From contig NC_062247.1 of assembly GCF_905475465.1 (NCBI RefSeq), positions 9,486,001 through 9,550,000 on the forward strand: a stretch of 64,000 bases of DNA, given 5' to 3'. Below are positions 47,057-62,600 of the stretch, piece after piece (positions within the stretch are counted from its first letter, which is position 1; the number at the start of each line of letters is the position of its first letter). Position numbers and translations under genes: made by a program. The notes beneath the pieces are model-generated. The model made no database searches and was not told where the DNA came from. It was given only the letters and a program-made list of their open reading frames with translations. Source of the stretch: Pieris napi. Its lineage: Eukaryota > Arthropoda > Insecta > Lepidoptera > Pieridae.

Positions 47057-47668
47057 GTTTAAAACTTAACAATTATTATTAAAACTATAAAAATACGTAC
47101 GATATTTCAAAACAGTATTCCTTCATTTACAGATTTTATTTGCATTAACGTCATTCGCGCCAAAATCAATAACATCCGCTTTTCACTGTCAAATTCCGTT
47201 TGTGCAAAATTAGAATCACTGCCATCTAGTTTAAAGATGTAACACGTTTTCATGCATTCAGATTAAACTGTCGACGTCTAGACTCTAGAGTCAAAGATAG
47301 AAAATGGTTAATGTTATTGATGGAAACACAAAACTAATAGCTGGCAAAATTATTTTAAAATAATTTAAATTCTTAATAGACGGCAACTGCAAATTCAACA
47401 GATGCTTAACAGACAGATGATGTTTGTCAGTGTTCTACATTCTGACATATGTTAACCCTTGACAATCCGTTCTTTTTATTTTCTATGCCTTTGCCATATT
47501 TTATCATTGACATCTCATTTCATTCCTTCGAGGTGTGATGTGATCAATGTGAATTTATTTAACTATAAATTTCCTTATCGTATTTGCCATGAGGTAGCAC
47601 CGGTAATAATTAAAACAATATTTTAATATTATGCCTTAAATTTTGTTTGAATACAAAGTTTTTCGGGA
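47057..47668. promoter_or_regulatory. Shared divergent promoter region of Popdc-A and ATP13A
   Basis: The start codons of the two genes lie head to head, 612 bp apart, so both 5' UTRs and core promoters must fall here unless there are further non-coding exons. The sequence is AT-rich without a clear TATA box on either strand or a CpG island. Bidirectional control is inferred from geometry alone. Confidence 0.55.
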
Positions 47669-50600
47669 ATGCCAAACATGAATAATGCCTCCGTCACCAA
47701 CGGTAAGTACTTCTCTTTTAATTTAGGGTTTTATATCGGTATATGAATCATAAAGTACAAATATTATGCAAATAATATATAATAAATTAATCAATATATC
47801 ATCAATTCTTAAGACGGTTTATTAAAAGACCATGTGTAATAAATAGATTTCTATCGACAATATTACAATCTCAGGCTCTTCATAATTAAAACTTAATAAT
47901 TAATTAACTTACTAATTATTTATAATGTACATATGCATTGTAGTCTCTGATTACCTGTTGGTAGGTATTAATTATATATTATTTTATAACAGACTGAGTT
48001 TTGTATAAAAAAATTGACCACCATTTGTCATTTACACAGTAATAAAAATAATTGTCTTATTTAATAAAGCAAGAAACCCTGGCATATATTTTATACTGAC
48101 AACAATTTAAGACATCCAAAGTGTTAACTCAGACTCAAATAAGTTCATAAATACATCTATTATTATTATTGATATATTAATAAGTCATAACACTTTATTA
48201 TAGTATTTTATATCATATGTATATATCCTTACTACTCAATAGGTCGTAAATTATCAATGAATAGTTTAAATTGCTTGTGTTATGAAGATAATAGCCTTGA
48301 TTGTGTTTTGATATTATATAGGTCAAATCCATTAGTTTTAAATAGGATATTAAGAACTATGGGGACCACTAATCCCTTTATGTTTAAAAGTAAGTATGGC
48401 TTACATACTGTACTGTATTTTGATGAATATAATATATAAATTTAAAAGATAATAATATTACATAAATTTTCTTTGAAATATAATCAGTAATGTTTCTTAC
48501 GCTGTAATAACATGCATTCAAATTAGTTTTTCAAGGCCATTGAGTTGATATGTTTTTCTACTTATACCATTAGTTAGGTTTTAACTTACAAAAGTTTAAC
48601 AATACCATTTTCCTTTTGTTTATTTAATACATAAGCACATATAGTTAGGAGGAACATTGTAGGATCATTAATAAAATAAAACATACATGTTAATGTATTT
48701 TAAATTGTAAAGTTGGTGGTAATCTTTTTGAGGAAAATCTTACTATGGTGTATTTTCTTTTAATATTATTAAGGAAAACTAGCATCCCAAGTTCTGCTTA
48801 CATTTAATAATTTAATAAAACTCCTTTATAAATATTCTTTTTTATATTTACCTCAAGAAAACATGAATAGTTGTTAATTAAAATAATATGTTTTAATATA
48901 TATATTTATTTATTATAATAATTCCTAAATATTGCAGAAGAATATGAAGTGATAGGTGAAGCCCACTGGCAGATTTTGGAAGGATCTGATGACCAGGCAA
49001 TCAGGATATATGGCTACAAATATTCAAGATTCCGATCAACAATTTTTCGTGCAATATGTATATCACTCTGTGGGCTTCCATATTTTGCTCTAGCATACTC
49101 TCCCGCATACAACCGCTACAAATATATCAAATGCAGCTTGAAAAATGCAGAACACATTTGTGGTAAATACATTATTTCATATAGTTAAAAAGTTCTATTA
49201 AAAAGAAATTTTTTAAGTGTTTCTTTAAAAGATAGTTTGTCATGTCATAGCTTTATCTACTCCAATATATAATTTCATTACTTGTATTAACTGTTTATTA
49301 AGTACTTGTATAATATTTATTGTATTATTGAATTTTTGTTCAAATATATTTTTTCAAATGAGTCTCACTATATTATGTAACTTTTATCTCAATGTGTCAT
49401 CTCTTATCTTTGAATCAACTATATCCATTTTTTACAGTCATGGACAGCGAAGGCACCTTTACAATAGTAAATGTGGATATAATAGACCTGAATCTGTTGA
49501 ACCATAGAGACAATTCTCTTCGTTTTTTTATATACCAACACAGCCGATACATCTGGCTGAATGATCAAGGAGCATTTATTAATGTACAGGCACTGAACGA
49601 AAAACTAACATTGAATATATTGATGGAAAATATATCTGGGATCAATAAAAGACAACAGAATGAGCTGTAGGTATTTTGTTATATTAACACATTAAATTAT
49701 ATGCTATCTTGACCACAGATAAATTACTTGTAGAGACTGTGCGGAAACTGTGTGTATTGTCTGTCGGACAATTATTATGTCAACATAGCCAAATAGGTAT
49801 TCTTGCACTGCAAATCTCAATTCCATGATATTACATCTATACAGAGTACTGTTTTTTCAGTAAAAAAAAAATAGTTATTTGTAAGTGAAACAGAAAAATA
49901 ATTCTATGTTCACTGCCGAGTTTGTTGTAATTGAATTAATAATTTTTTTGTAGAAATACTTCATTAATGTTAGTTTTTTTTGATATAGTGTTATTGATAA
50001 ACTATAAGATTCAAATTACTTTGCTACTTTTATTAAAAAGTGTTTCACTGAATAGGGAGCGTTCAAGTATTACGTAACGAATTTTGTGGGGGGTCCTTTT
50101 GTAAAACGTTACGATGCGGGGCGGGGATGGAATTACGCGTTATTGTTAATATTATTTTCGACTTTACAGTACTTTACACCACATAATGGTAACTTTTAGG
50201 CATAAAGAGTCACTATCTGGTCACGAAACGTTTTACTATACTTGGGTGCATAATAACGTTACGGGTACATGGGGGGGGGGGTCAATAATCTCCAAAAATT
50301 GAGTGACGGAATACTTGAACGCTCCCATAGCTGTTGTATGCTAAATATAAATATTCTTTTGAATATTTTTTTTCAGAATCAAACTTTATGGAAAGAATTC
50401 GGTAGAGGTGGAAGTGAAAAGGTATTGGACAATATTTTGCAGTGAAGTGTTCAATCCGTTCTACTTGTTTCAAATATTCTCGATAATTCTCTGGTCCTTG
50501 GATGAATACTACCAGTATGCGACATGTGTGTTCATACTGTCGGCAATATCCTGTATGCTTGCCCTCTACGAAACCAAACAGGTATTATTTTTTAATTAAA

Positions 50601-53600
50601 CAATTTAGTGGAAATGCTAAGCTAACTAAAATATCAAGTAATATTATTATCCGACCCAATATAAAAAAAACTGCTTAAAACATCACGGATCATCGAGTTT
50701 ATAAATTCTTATATATAACTTTCGTTTACTTCAATCATATTTTATCAGCGTTACTAAAGTGGTGTATACAATATTACTTCCTTACCTATAAGTGTTCAAA
50801 ATGATTCAAAGATAAGATTAAGTGTTCAGGAAAATTCACGTCAAAATATTTTGTTTTTTAAATACAAACAAAATAACCAAACCAATGACTGTTATAACAA
50901 AGAAAATATATTTGTTCATAAATGTATTTCAGAATGGCGAGTTATGTTGTGTTTTTGTTAAATATTAACTACTTAGTATTGAATAATATCATAACTGGCT
51001 TAGTGATATTGAGCAGACAATGATAATTTCTGGTAACGCACATGCGAGCCCTCTGACAATGTGAGTGTCTATGGGCGGTAACACTTAACATCAGATGAGC
51101 CTCGTGCCAGTTTTACCAGTCCGTCATTTATTTATTCACAGCATATAAAAGCTACAAAAAACATCTAATACTATCTAAGAAAACGTCGTACATTCGACTC
51201 TTCAGTCATCCCAAACCTGTCGCAAATTTATCTAAAACATTAAGAGCAAATTCGATTGCGAATTGCTCTCTTCGGTAATGTACACACAAGTACAGGTACA
51301 AGAAGTGGTAATAGAAATATTTATTTTCGTACAAGCAACCATATATTATATACTCGGAACAAATGCAGGCTGCAATTTCCCCGTACTAGACTAAAGTTAG
51401 TAATTCTTTTTTGGGAAAAGGGATACTCTTCTTTAATAAAATCCCAGAGGCTCTTTTATCTCTGCCTTTTAATACATTAAAAGCTGTGTAAAAAGGCTTA
51501 CTATAAAGTTAACAATTATCTAGTTGATAAAAGGGCCTGGGACTAGTGCTAGACAGGCTACTTCTAATTAATTTGCGATATTTGTTTTTAGATAAGTGTT
51601 GTTTGATGATTTGCTATTTTAAAAGAGTACCGAGAGTTTTTTACGCCGGCTTTTTCTCTCGGCCTACACCCTCTGTCTTCTTTGCCGATGAGTATGGATG
51701 CCTAAAAATTTAAATTTAATGACGTGGAATAAGTGATACATGTATCTTATGTTCCATAATAAACATACATATTTTTTTTTTTACTCGAAATACTAATCCT
51801 GCGCAGACAAATTCGCGGGCACCAGCTAGTAATTTATATAAAATAATATCTAACGGTAGTCGGTATTATTGTAAGCATCGTTCTTCACAATTATATATTT
51901 ACAAAAATTTCAGATGAGTTTAAAAATCCACAATATGGCGGGTTCAACCTGCACATTTACGGTGAGCGTTTTACGTCCATCTCGTACGGGACGTGAGGAG
52001 TGTGTGGTGAACGCGAGTCGTCTCGTACCCGGTGACGTGCTCGTGCTACCCCCTGATGGGTGTGTCATGCCCTGTGATGCTATGCTCCTGACGGGATCCT
52101 GTATTGTCAATGAGAGCATGCTTACTGGTATGTTTCTCGTAATTTTTTGAATTCCTATATATCAGCCTTGTTGCACTCTTTTAACTAAAGATCTTTTGTC
52201 TCTGTCTGTGAAATTGTTTATTCCATGGTGCATGTTTAAAATATTTTTTTGACGTGACAACGTCTTATAATTCGATGGAGCCGGCTGCACGCACGAAAAA
52301 ACATGACTCATGCGGCGTTACCTCGCTCTGAGGCGTTCCATTTAAGGCTTGAAGTGCAAGCGAGAGCGCGGAACGAGAGACAAAGAGGCACAATCGGTCT
52401 CCGCGTTCGGCTCAATTCAATTGTGATTTCCATTTACCTCCTCTATATTCATACAAAATATCGATCAAACAAATAAAATTTTCTTTTGAAAAATGCAACC
52501 ATTTCATCAGTAATTTTATATCAAAAAGTGGTATTAATGTTAGAACTAATCAAACAAGTCGTATAAGACATTAAGTATGCGTGTATGCATGAGTCTGAAT
52601 GGGTGTGTGTGCGTATGTAGAGAGTGTAACGAGTGTAAAGAGTTGTTATATGCGTGCCCTGTGTCTGTGTTTGTTTTGAGTCATGCCAAAATACGAATTA
52701 AGGCTTCTGTAGATTTATAATTCAGTTCGGCTCGCGTAATATTTATGTGTTTTCTTTGTTTGTATTTGGATAGCTCTGTCACAGAACCCTAAGGTTGGGA
52801 AATTTTATAATAATGGAAGGGACCGAATCCTAGTAATTTAATTTACCGCTGAGGTAAAATTTCTCATTAGGATGTCATCCAAAAAAACTATAGAACGTAC
52901 GAATGGCGCCAAAATTTGAATATGCCACAGAGTATCCCTTCGAATACGTTCAAACTCGACTATTCGACTAACGTGGAATTAACATTGTCTTAATCTGTAA
53001 TCATAATTTAAAAACTAGTTTGTATGATCTGAATTTTATTTTTTTGTAGAGTAAGTAGACTTTTAAGTTTTGATTGTTATTAACTGATTATCTATGGTTG
53101 TGCCTAGGGTCGTAGATGATGGAAAAATAGCCTAGCGCATCTCCAAGAGACAGCTAGGTACTATTTAGACTTTTTTCAATGCATTTGGAATAAATATTTT
53201 GTTTTGAATTTATTTTAGGTGAAAGTGTACCGGTAATGAAGGGTCCGCCTTGTCCAAACGCTGAAGTATACTCCACAGAGAATCATAAGAGACACACTCT
53301 CTTCGCGGGCACACATGTCATACAAACGAGATTTTATGGAAATAATCAGGTATAACTTGTTTGTATACTTCATTTAAGGGAAAAGATTTTTTTTTAAATC
53401 CACTAAAGAGATATTTGCTGTTCTTTTGCAACAAAATTGCTGTTTCATCTAATTGGTCATCGTTTTTCATATATGAAACTGGAAACCTGAACGGTTTTCG
53501 GTTATGATATTATGATTATGAGTGCGTTAGGATGCCGTCACGATGTTTTTCTTCACCGTACTAGCGGTAATGTGCAAATAGAAGCACCATTTGGATAATT

Positions 53601-56600
53601 CCATTTCGAATCTAGGACCTGAAGGACGCACAAAGTCACTTCGCCAACACCACTCACAATATCATTAAAAATATGGCAGACTTAACATTAAATATATGTT
53701 CACAGCTTAATTTGCTCTTGATACTTAAAGATAATTATTTAATCCAACCGCGTAATCCTATGGAATTGCGATGCGTAACACTTCGTATGTACGTACGTAT
53801 ATGTTCGTTCCAACTAGCACGTGTCAACGAACATAGAGACAATTATGAAAAGCCCTCAAACAAATTCGAAATTTCTATACTGCTTTTTTATAGAATATTT
53901 CTGTTTATTACAGGTATTAGCAAAAGTGGTGCGCACTGGGTTTTACACAGCGAAAGGGGAAATGATCAAAAGTATATTGTTCCCGAAGCAATTTGACTTC
54001 CAATTCTACAAAGATGCGGTGAAATTCGTTATTTTTATGTTCTGTATCGCCGCTATGGGAATGGTTTATTCGATTTGGCTGTATATGCAAAGAGGGGTGA
54101 GTACATGGTATATCTATATATATAAATGTTATGTTGGTTTGTGTATGCTTCAAAAACTCAAATATATAATCCGCAACAAGGATTGTTTTTATCTGTTTTT
54201 TTTTCATTATTTGATTCCACAAGTATGGCAAAATTAAACTTATATGACATGTTATGTATTTTTATCGTCACTTGCACGTACCTACATAAAAGTGCTCATG
54301 CATGTTTCGCGTGTATGTGTGCGTGCACGCAGGTAACCGGAAGGTACGCAGTCAGTGCGCTTGGTAGCTTGTTATTTGATGCACATATATTATTAGTGAA
54401 TTGTAACAAAACATTAAATTAATTCACTTAAAATTAATTTATTAATAAAATAATATAATATAAAATTAATTTAATTAATTAATTCCTATAAGACCTATAA
54501 TAAGTTTAATTCATATAAAGACGCGTGTGAACATTTTAAAATTCATACTTTAGACTCTCGACGAAAACAATATGATTTATTGCTACAACATGACATCATC
54601 TCAAATAAAATTAATTGCAGCTCCCTTCTAGAAAAATTGCCCTTCCTTGTTCCTGCCTACCAGACTCGTAATCGTGCTTTGTTTCATGTTCCTCACATTA
54701 ACACTAACTATGCTAAAAACTCAGTTTTGTATCGCGCAGCCCGGACATACAACTACCAATATTTAAGCCTTGACTTGTTTAAGCTGTCGCGGAATATGGT
54801 TAAAAGTAGTATTAAGAATATCCACAGCGCAAAATCACCTACATCATGAGCATACCCCACATACACACCTTCACGTACTTACCCTCACTTTTACACCATC
54901 GCACAACACAGCCAAATTAGGTATTATTTAGTTGAATGTATTGAATAATTTTTTTGTTTGTTTGATTTAGTAAATTTTTGAACCTTTTTGTAGTAAAATG
55001 TATTACGTATTCCATCTCTGGCTATATTTGCAATTTTAATTGTTTGTTATTATATATAATTTATGTAAGCTGTAGGAGTACGAAATAAATTAATTTAAAA
55101 AAAAATGGTGGTTAATTTATCTACCCCATACTATGAATTGAGGATGGATTTATTGTTATAATTGCAGACATGACAGCTATAGCTGTAAATAAGATCGCGT
55201 TTTTTAAATAAATTAATAAACCTGTTTTGACTTCCTTAGCCAACTTTCTAATCATTAACTGTAATAAATTGTTTCCAATTGCTATGAATGCTTCAAACAA
55301 CCTAATATTTCAAGTGTTATCAACTTTAATATTACATTACAATTGACTCTTCGGTGCGACGCATTACGGTATATTTTTTAAGGATTTAGCAAGATATTAC
55401 TGATAATTTCTCAATAGTAAAATACGCCTTTAGCATGTATTTCATATTTTATTTTATATTATTATTTTTATTATATACATATATTATTTAATTGTATTAA
55501 GTATTCAAATATATATAATAACTATATTTATATTTTAGTTAAAATACAAATTACACACATACATAAATTTACATTTTATATATTTAAAACATTATATTTA
55601 CTTAAAAACAAATATATCAAATTAACCCTAAACGCCGTACAAATCAATAAAGATGACATTATAAATAACAAATACTCAAACTTTCAAATAGCCATAGTTT
55701 CGGGGCTTTAGACAAATATATTGCTAAACCGTGACTTCCATAATAATTCGATGTGCGTAGTATATTTGTTTAAGGCTCTAAATATATGTTTTTCCTAACA
55801 ATATATCTAGACATATATTTTTAGAGTTCATTGGGAACAATAATACTTCGGACGCTGGATATAATAACTATAGTCGTGCCCCCGGCGTTGCCCGCTGCTA
55901 TGACGGCGGGTATCGTGTACAGTCAGCAGCGGTTGAAGAAGAACAAAATTTTCTGTGTATCACCGCCCAAAATTATTATCTGTGGGAAGCTTCAGGTCAT
56001 GTGCTTTGATAAGGTGAGACTACCCTTTTCCTTTGTATGTATTTAATTGTTTTTATTTATATACATGGCGAATAATGAGGTAGTGTTTGTTTCGATTCAG
56101 TGACGATCATTATTTTAAAGTTGAAAAATCAATGAAAATTCTTATTACATCGAACGATATTTATCTCAGATCTCCGTATTTATTATGTATGCAGTTTGAT
56201 GTTTTAAAGGCCAGCAACGCGTTTGCGAGCCCTTTGGCAATGTCTATGGGCGGCGGTATCACTTAACATCAGATGAGCCTCCATGATATACAACAGGCAA
56301 CCAAACAGCTGCCCGTTTGGTTCTCCCCCTGTTGTATATAAAAAAACGTTCACGACTATTATCAATAGTTTGTCTCCTAATGAAGACGTCTTTATATCAG
56401 TCGACGATATTAATTTAGCATTTTAGTCGAAAAGATCTCAAATAGACACAATAATATATGTCAGAGCAATGGCATGACAAAAAACATTTTTTTTTTCATT
56501 TCGACATTGTCTTTGACAAATTCCAAGTCTCAAGTATTATCAGATTTAGTTGACATGACTGTCCTATAAAAATCAATATTTTGACATTTTTTTATGCATT

Positions 56601-59600
56601 TATGATTATTTTACAAGTTATTTTACTCCATAACGCTTTTTAAAGATTTTTGACAATAAAGGCCTGTATTCACTTTGATTAGTGATTAGTAGAAAACAAG
56701 TGTGGACAGCGACTGATTAGTGCAGGTGATTAGTTGGCTGCGTAGTAAAGTGATTAGAAGCGTGTTCTATTTTTTTGCGAGTGAACTGCGAGTAGTGACG
56801 TCGCGTGCGCCCTCCTTTCCCCCTCACTCGCAGCGTGCCTGACAAACTATTGACAACTGAATTTACTTAACAGAGCCACTAAACAATAAATGGACACTAC
56901 TTGCACTAATCATCCTTAATTACTAATCACTTGCACTCGCACTAATCAAAGTGAATACAGGCCTTAAGAGATTATTTTTATATTGTCAAATACTATTCAA
57001 ATTGTATTTGTCGATTTCGAAATATTCGGTATGACCTCTAAATGTCTAATATATGATTGGACAATTCAAACCAATTGACATAGTCCCATGTTAAGCTGGT
57101 AAAGCTTGTGTTATGGGTACTAGGCAACGGATATACATACATATTTATAGGTAGATAGACATATAAATACATAATTAAACACCCAAGACCTAAGCACAAC
57201 ACCAAATGCTCAACTCATCGATGTTCGTCTCAGCCGGGGATCGAACCCGGGACCCATAGATTCGCAGTTAGGGGTACTAACCACTAGACCAATGAGCCGT
57301 CAAAAAATATATGGATTATTTAATCGGGTTGGAATATGAAGACTACATAAATCCTACACAGCTTGTTCTATGAAACATTGTTAGGACCATACTATAATAT
57401 ATTCCAGACTGGAACACTCACAGAGGATGGCTTAGATCTATACGCAGTAATACCGTCTAATGAGGAAGAAGTCTTTGGCCGATGTGTGGATGATATCAGC
57501 TCGCTTCCAACCAACAGTCCATTGGTGCAGGCCTTGGCCTCTTGTCATTCTTTGACAAGTATTCAGGGGCAGTTGAAGGGAGATCCACTCGATTTGAAGA
57601 TGTTTGAGTTTACGCAGTGGGTGAGTGATGTTAATTCGGTATTTATGAGGATTTTAACCAGCTTAACGGAGGTTTAAGATGAGTTTGACTATATTGTTGA
57701 TATGAATATTAAATAAATGTTTTACCACACATCTCAAATTCAGCGAGATTAGAATCAGCCAACTTATCGAATAGTAAAACTTTTATCAAAATCGAGTAAA
57801 TCGTTTGTAAGATTTATTAATTGTTCACTGAACATTGTATGATATTAATTTTTTTTTAAATTCAACATTGAATTATCAAAAATAATATGCATAAGCACAA
57901 AATTAAGAAAATATAGAAAAGAAGTAAAACAACACATACTTGGGAACTAATTCAAGAAAATTGAGATTCAAGATTCTACACTAACAACAGTATTTGCCAA
58001 AAAATATATACAAAATAAAGTTAGGACGTTAAAGTGGCCTTAGCCAGTGTAACGTCGGTATCCACCCATTTTTTGAATTAAAATATATACTTAGTATGTA
58101 TTAATGTATATATATATATAGACAGTTAATTTATTGTAAATTATTTCTTGTCTATAAATTATAAAAAAATAAATACTGTATTTTTGACGTGATAACGTCT
58201 TTAAAATCGTTTTAGTCGGGTGACATGTTCAGAAACTTGTGTCACACCAAAACCTCGCGAGCGCGATCGCAGGTATAACGAGAGAGAGACGGACCGATCT
58301 CCCGTCTCATCTCGAGCGCTGCCAGTCATTCCGTGAATGTATGAAGAAAAATGTATATCATAGTCGAATAAGTAAACTTGTCATTTTACACCCGAAATTT
58401 ATCATCAAAAGTGTGAATAAAACGATAGATGTAATTTAAAATTTGAAAAAATTGTTATCTTCATTAATTCCTTACTTCCCAAAAACTTATATCACCAATA
58501 AGACGTTATCACGTAAACATCTCGATCGTAAACCTACTTTACAAACAACCAATTTTTTTTTTTATATTAACTAGAATGAACTACCCTCAAAAAATAGCCT
58601 CATTAATCTATATTACTGATGAGAGAGAACAGTTTGATTTCTCTATTTTGAATTTAAAATACTGAACTGTAATGGATAGGTGTTTTGTTTAATTAGATGT
58701 TATTAATATGATTATTAATTTCCTATGACTAGACTGTGACATGGAGCGTCCATAGCATTCAGTCCTGAGCTTCGCATTTAATATCTAAATCATTCATCTA
58801 AACTTTAGTCCGTAAAAAAATTATGGTTTTAAATTTATTTTGATTGCCAGTTCTCTAAGACGTAGAACGGACGACAAGAATGGCCAAGAGGTTTTTTTTG
58901 ATGTTTTACCCATCATGCTCCTTATCTCATGTAATAATAATAATAATAAAAGACTTTATTCAGATAGAAAATTTTACATAATTTTTAACTTAAACTATTC
59001 TCACTAGCGAGTCGGTGACACCGACAACCCATCTGTTTGCCTAACTTTGGCAAAGGCCTCCATTCATTTCTTTCCACTCTGCTCTGTTCTGAGCTTTCCT
59101 GGTCCGAATTTTCCCAGTTACGGATTTTATTTCGTCTTCCCGGTAACTCTTCTAATGTGAAAGCAGTTAATTATTATTCTCTCCTATGTTGTTGATGACT
59201 ATTTAATTCTTCATACGTACATTAACCATTTATTAAACGTCTTGAACGTGACGTCGGAGTTTTTCAGTGTTAATTATTAAGATTTTAAACTAAACTATGT
59301 CTAACATTTAAATTTTTTTTTAAAATATTTTCATAATTATTACAAAGGTATTGTTACCGTAGCGTAGTTTAAATGATATGTTAATTAAATATTTGATGAA
59401 TTAATTAGGCATATATCTTGTTGATCTGAAATCATTTTCTGTGAATAATATTCTAATTATTCATTCGTACAAGGGAACATGTCACGAATATATTTTTATA
59501 ATCACTAATAATTCTTAATTGAGAGTTTATTTTAGATTTAAGATGCTGAAGTAATGGCGGTAATTCGTTTATTAGGTCTTGGAGGAGCCCGGACCAGAGA

Positions 59601-62600
59601 ATACAAGATACGATAATCTAACACCTGCTATTGTTAAACCGCCGTCCACAAGGAATGAAGATTTGGAAAATTTGGACCCTTTGACTATGGAAATGCCTTA
59701 TGAGGTAATAACTTCCTCTCCCCCCACTTCCTCCTACTTCTCTCCCATCCGTCTTCTTTCTCTCTCTCTTATTCCTCTTGCTTCTTCATCAATCTTCTTT
59801 CTTCAAAAATAATTTATTCTCGTTTGGAGGCGTTAAAAGATATCCAAAAACTATAGTGTAGGTACTATTATGTAAAATACTTCGTATGTTTCTATATTGT
59901 ATGTTTATTTAATAATTATCGCAATTTAAATAAGTTATATAATATTTGTAGTACTAATGATGTTAGTTAATCAGGTTTGGGTAATTTTGTTTTTTTTTAC
60001 TTGTTCTGGTATTCTTTACCGTAGTGTTTAATATTTTGTCAAAATAACCTAAAGTTATATCGGAAAATTATGATAATCCTTACAATTTATTAAATTATTG
60101 TTAGATTGGTCTGTTGCGAAGATTCCACTTCTCATCTTCACAACAATCGATGGGTGTGATAGCCAGAATTCTGGGACAGCCCGCTATGGTCTATTATGTC
60201 AAGGGAGCTCCAGAAAAGGTAAATAATTTTTCTAACAACTAACGTTTCATATAAAATGTAAAAAGAAAATAATAGTTAAAAAAACTAAAAAAACACGCTT
60301 TTAAAGCACATCAAACTAAAAAGTGAAAAATAATTCCTAATTTAGGCTGAAAATGGTAATGAACAAAAAATACTGGTATTATTGTGAAAAAGCGTGGGTT
60401 GCTCTATAGACGAAAAATATGGCACAGAGCGCGAGTTTTTTTTTTAAACTATTATTAATTTTTTATTTTTTCGGATTATTGCATTGTCATCGATCTTTGA
60501 CAGGTGCGCAAAATTTGAATAAAATCTGTCCGTTTAAAGTGGGTTAAAATCGAGTCCGAAGGAATTGGTTACATACATACATACATACATACAGGTGAAG
60601 CTAATATAAAGCGTGTAAAAATTAGGAAATTTTAAAACATTTATTCCTAAAGAAGTCGTAATTTTGATTTTTTCACAGTTGCCATTGAACTCACCCGCTA
60701 ACATATTGTTGCAACAATAATTTTGTTTGAAAATTATTTTATTTTTAGAATACAATGTTAGCCATTAATTGTAGTTTTTCTATTATTATAAAATAAAATA
60801 TGTTTATTATGGAATATAAGATACAGGTATCACTTATTCCACGTCATCAAATTTGAATCGGTAGACATCCCTACTCATCGGCAATGATGAAGGGTGTAGG
60901 CCAAGAGGAAAAGCAAATAAAAACTCTCGGTACTCTTTTAAAATCGCAAATTAATTAGAAGCAGCCTGTCTAGCACTAGTCCCAGGCCCTTTTATCATTT
61001 AGATAATCGTTAACTTTATAGTAAAGCCTTTGTACACATTTCTTAAATTTATTTAAAGGCAGTGATAAAAGAGCCCTTTTCCCAAAAAAGAGTTACTAAC
61101 TTTAGATAGTCTAGTACGGGGAAATTGCAGCCAGCGTTTGTTCTATTCTAGTAAACTGTATAATCATTTCTTAACCTTATCCTATCCTGATCAATCGTGA
61201 CTTGTATAAATCTTATATTTCCTTTTACATCACTATTCGCTGTTCATGTATTTGTAAGATTAGCTTTTAAGTTTTTAGTCTGTTATTAATATTTTTTTTT
61301 GTATTACTTTAGATTTAGGTACTATATATATAAATATATATATTTTATATAACATTTGGTTCTGCACTTCTCGCACGCATCATATTTCTTTTTTTTAGTT
61401 TTTCTCTTCAACTAGGGTTGCCTGGAAGAGATCGCTTATTAGCGATAAGGCCGCCCGTTGCATCCCTTATAATTTTTTTGTATTGTGTTTCATTCTTTTT
61501 TTTTTGCAACGAAGTGTAAATAAATAAATAAACTTATCACTATTTTTGTATACATACATAATATTTTCATAAATATATATTATGAACACTCTTACTCTGT
61601 CACTTCGATATTCGCTGTGAGAGGCCTAATTGTCCCCAGCGCTGATGTCGCAACTTTGGGATCGTGCGAAGCAGACACTCATTCTAATTGCTGCTGTCCG
61701 TACCGATATTGGATGTTACAGCGGTATAGTTCTGGAACAAAGGCTGTAGGCTCCATTTTTAGAAATAGACTGAAACGTATATAATATATACAGAAGTAAC
61801 AGATTATAATCCTTGAAATGGCATCTTAAGGGACCTAGTCTTAAATTAATTATGAGCAGTCTGCTGTAGTATGTTATTACTATTTTGACAATTTAGTCCT
61901 TCGGGCCGGATTTTCTCAAATCCATAGGAAAGGTTCCCCACGATACTTGGGTTTGAATTGCTATGCGTAAAATAAACCTAGTAATTTTTGCAGATTGCCG
62001 GAATGTGTGATCCCCTAACATTGCCAGAAAACTTCAATTCCACATTAAACGAATACACGTCAAACGGTTTCCGTGTAATCGGGCTTGCGTATAAGAAACT
62101 CGACCGTAAAATGAAATGGATGGACGCACAAAGGGTGAAAAGAGAAGTTCTAGAGAATGGAATGACTTTTCTGGGTTTTTTGGTGATGCAAAATAGCCTG
62201 AAGCCGGAAACAACGCATATTATTAAGGAGCTTCATGAGGCTAATATGAAGCAGATTATGGTTACTGGTAAGTTTTCTATTATCTCTGGGCTCGACGCTT
62301 ATAAGTGGGCTGAAACGTTCTTAGGCTAACATAAAATAAATATTTTCTTTAATAGAATATGATTTCATTGTTTAATACTGACGGCTCATTGGTCTAGTGG
62401 TTAGTACCCCGAATCCCCCATGGATTCGCAGTCAGGGTTAGAGCCGGGTTCGTTCCCCGGCTGAGACAAACATTTATCTGATGAGCATTTGTTGTTGTGG
62501 GTGTATAATATAGTCTTGGGTGTTTAAATATGTATTTATATGTGTTAGGTCTATCTATGTATAATATGTATGTATATCCGTTGCCTAGTACCCATAACAC

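Noticed and set aside
62380..62475. tRNA-like A and B boxes (also at 14570-14660 and 57220-57301)
   Set aside because: The same head is attached to a shared non-tRNA body in each copy and the B box is mutated at 62380. These are SINE heads and not tRNA genes.
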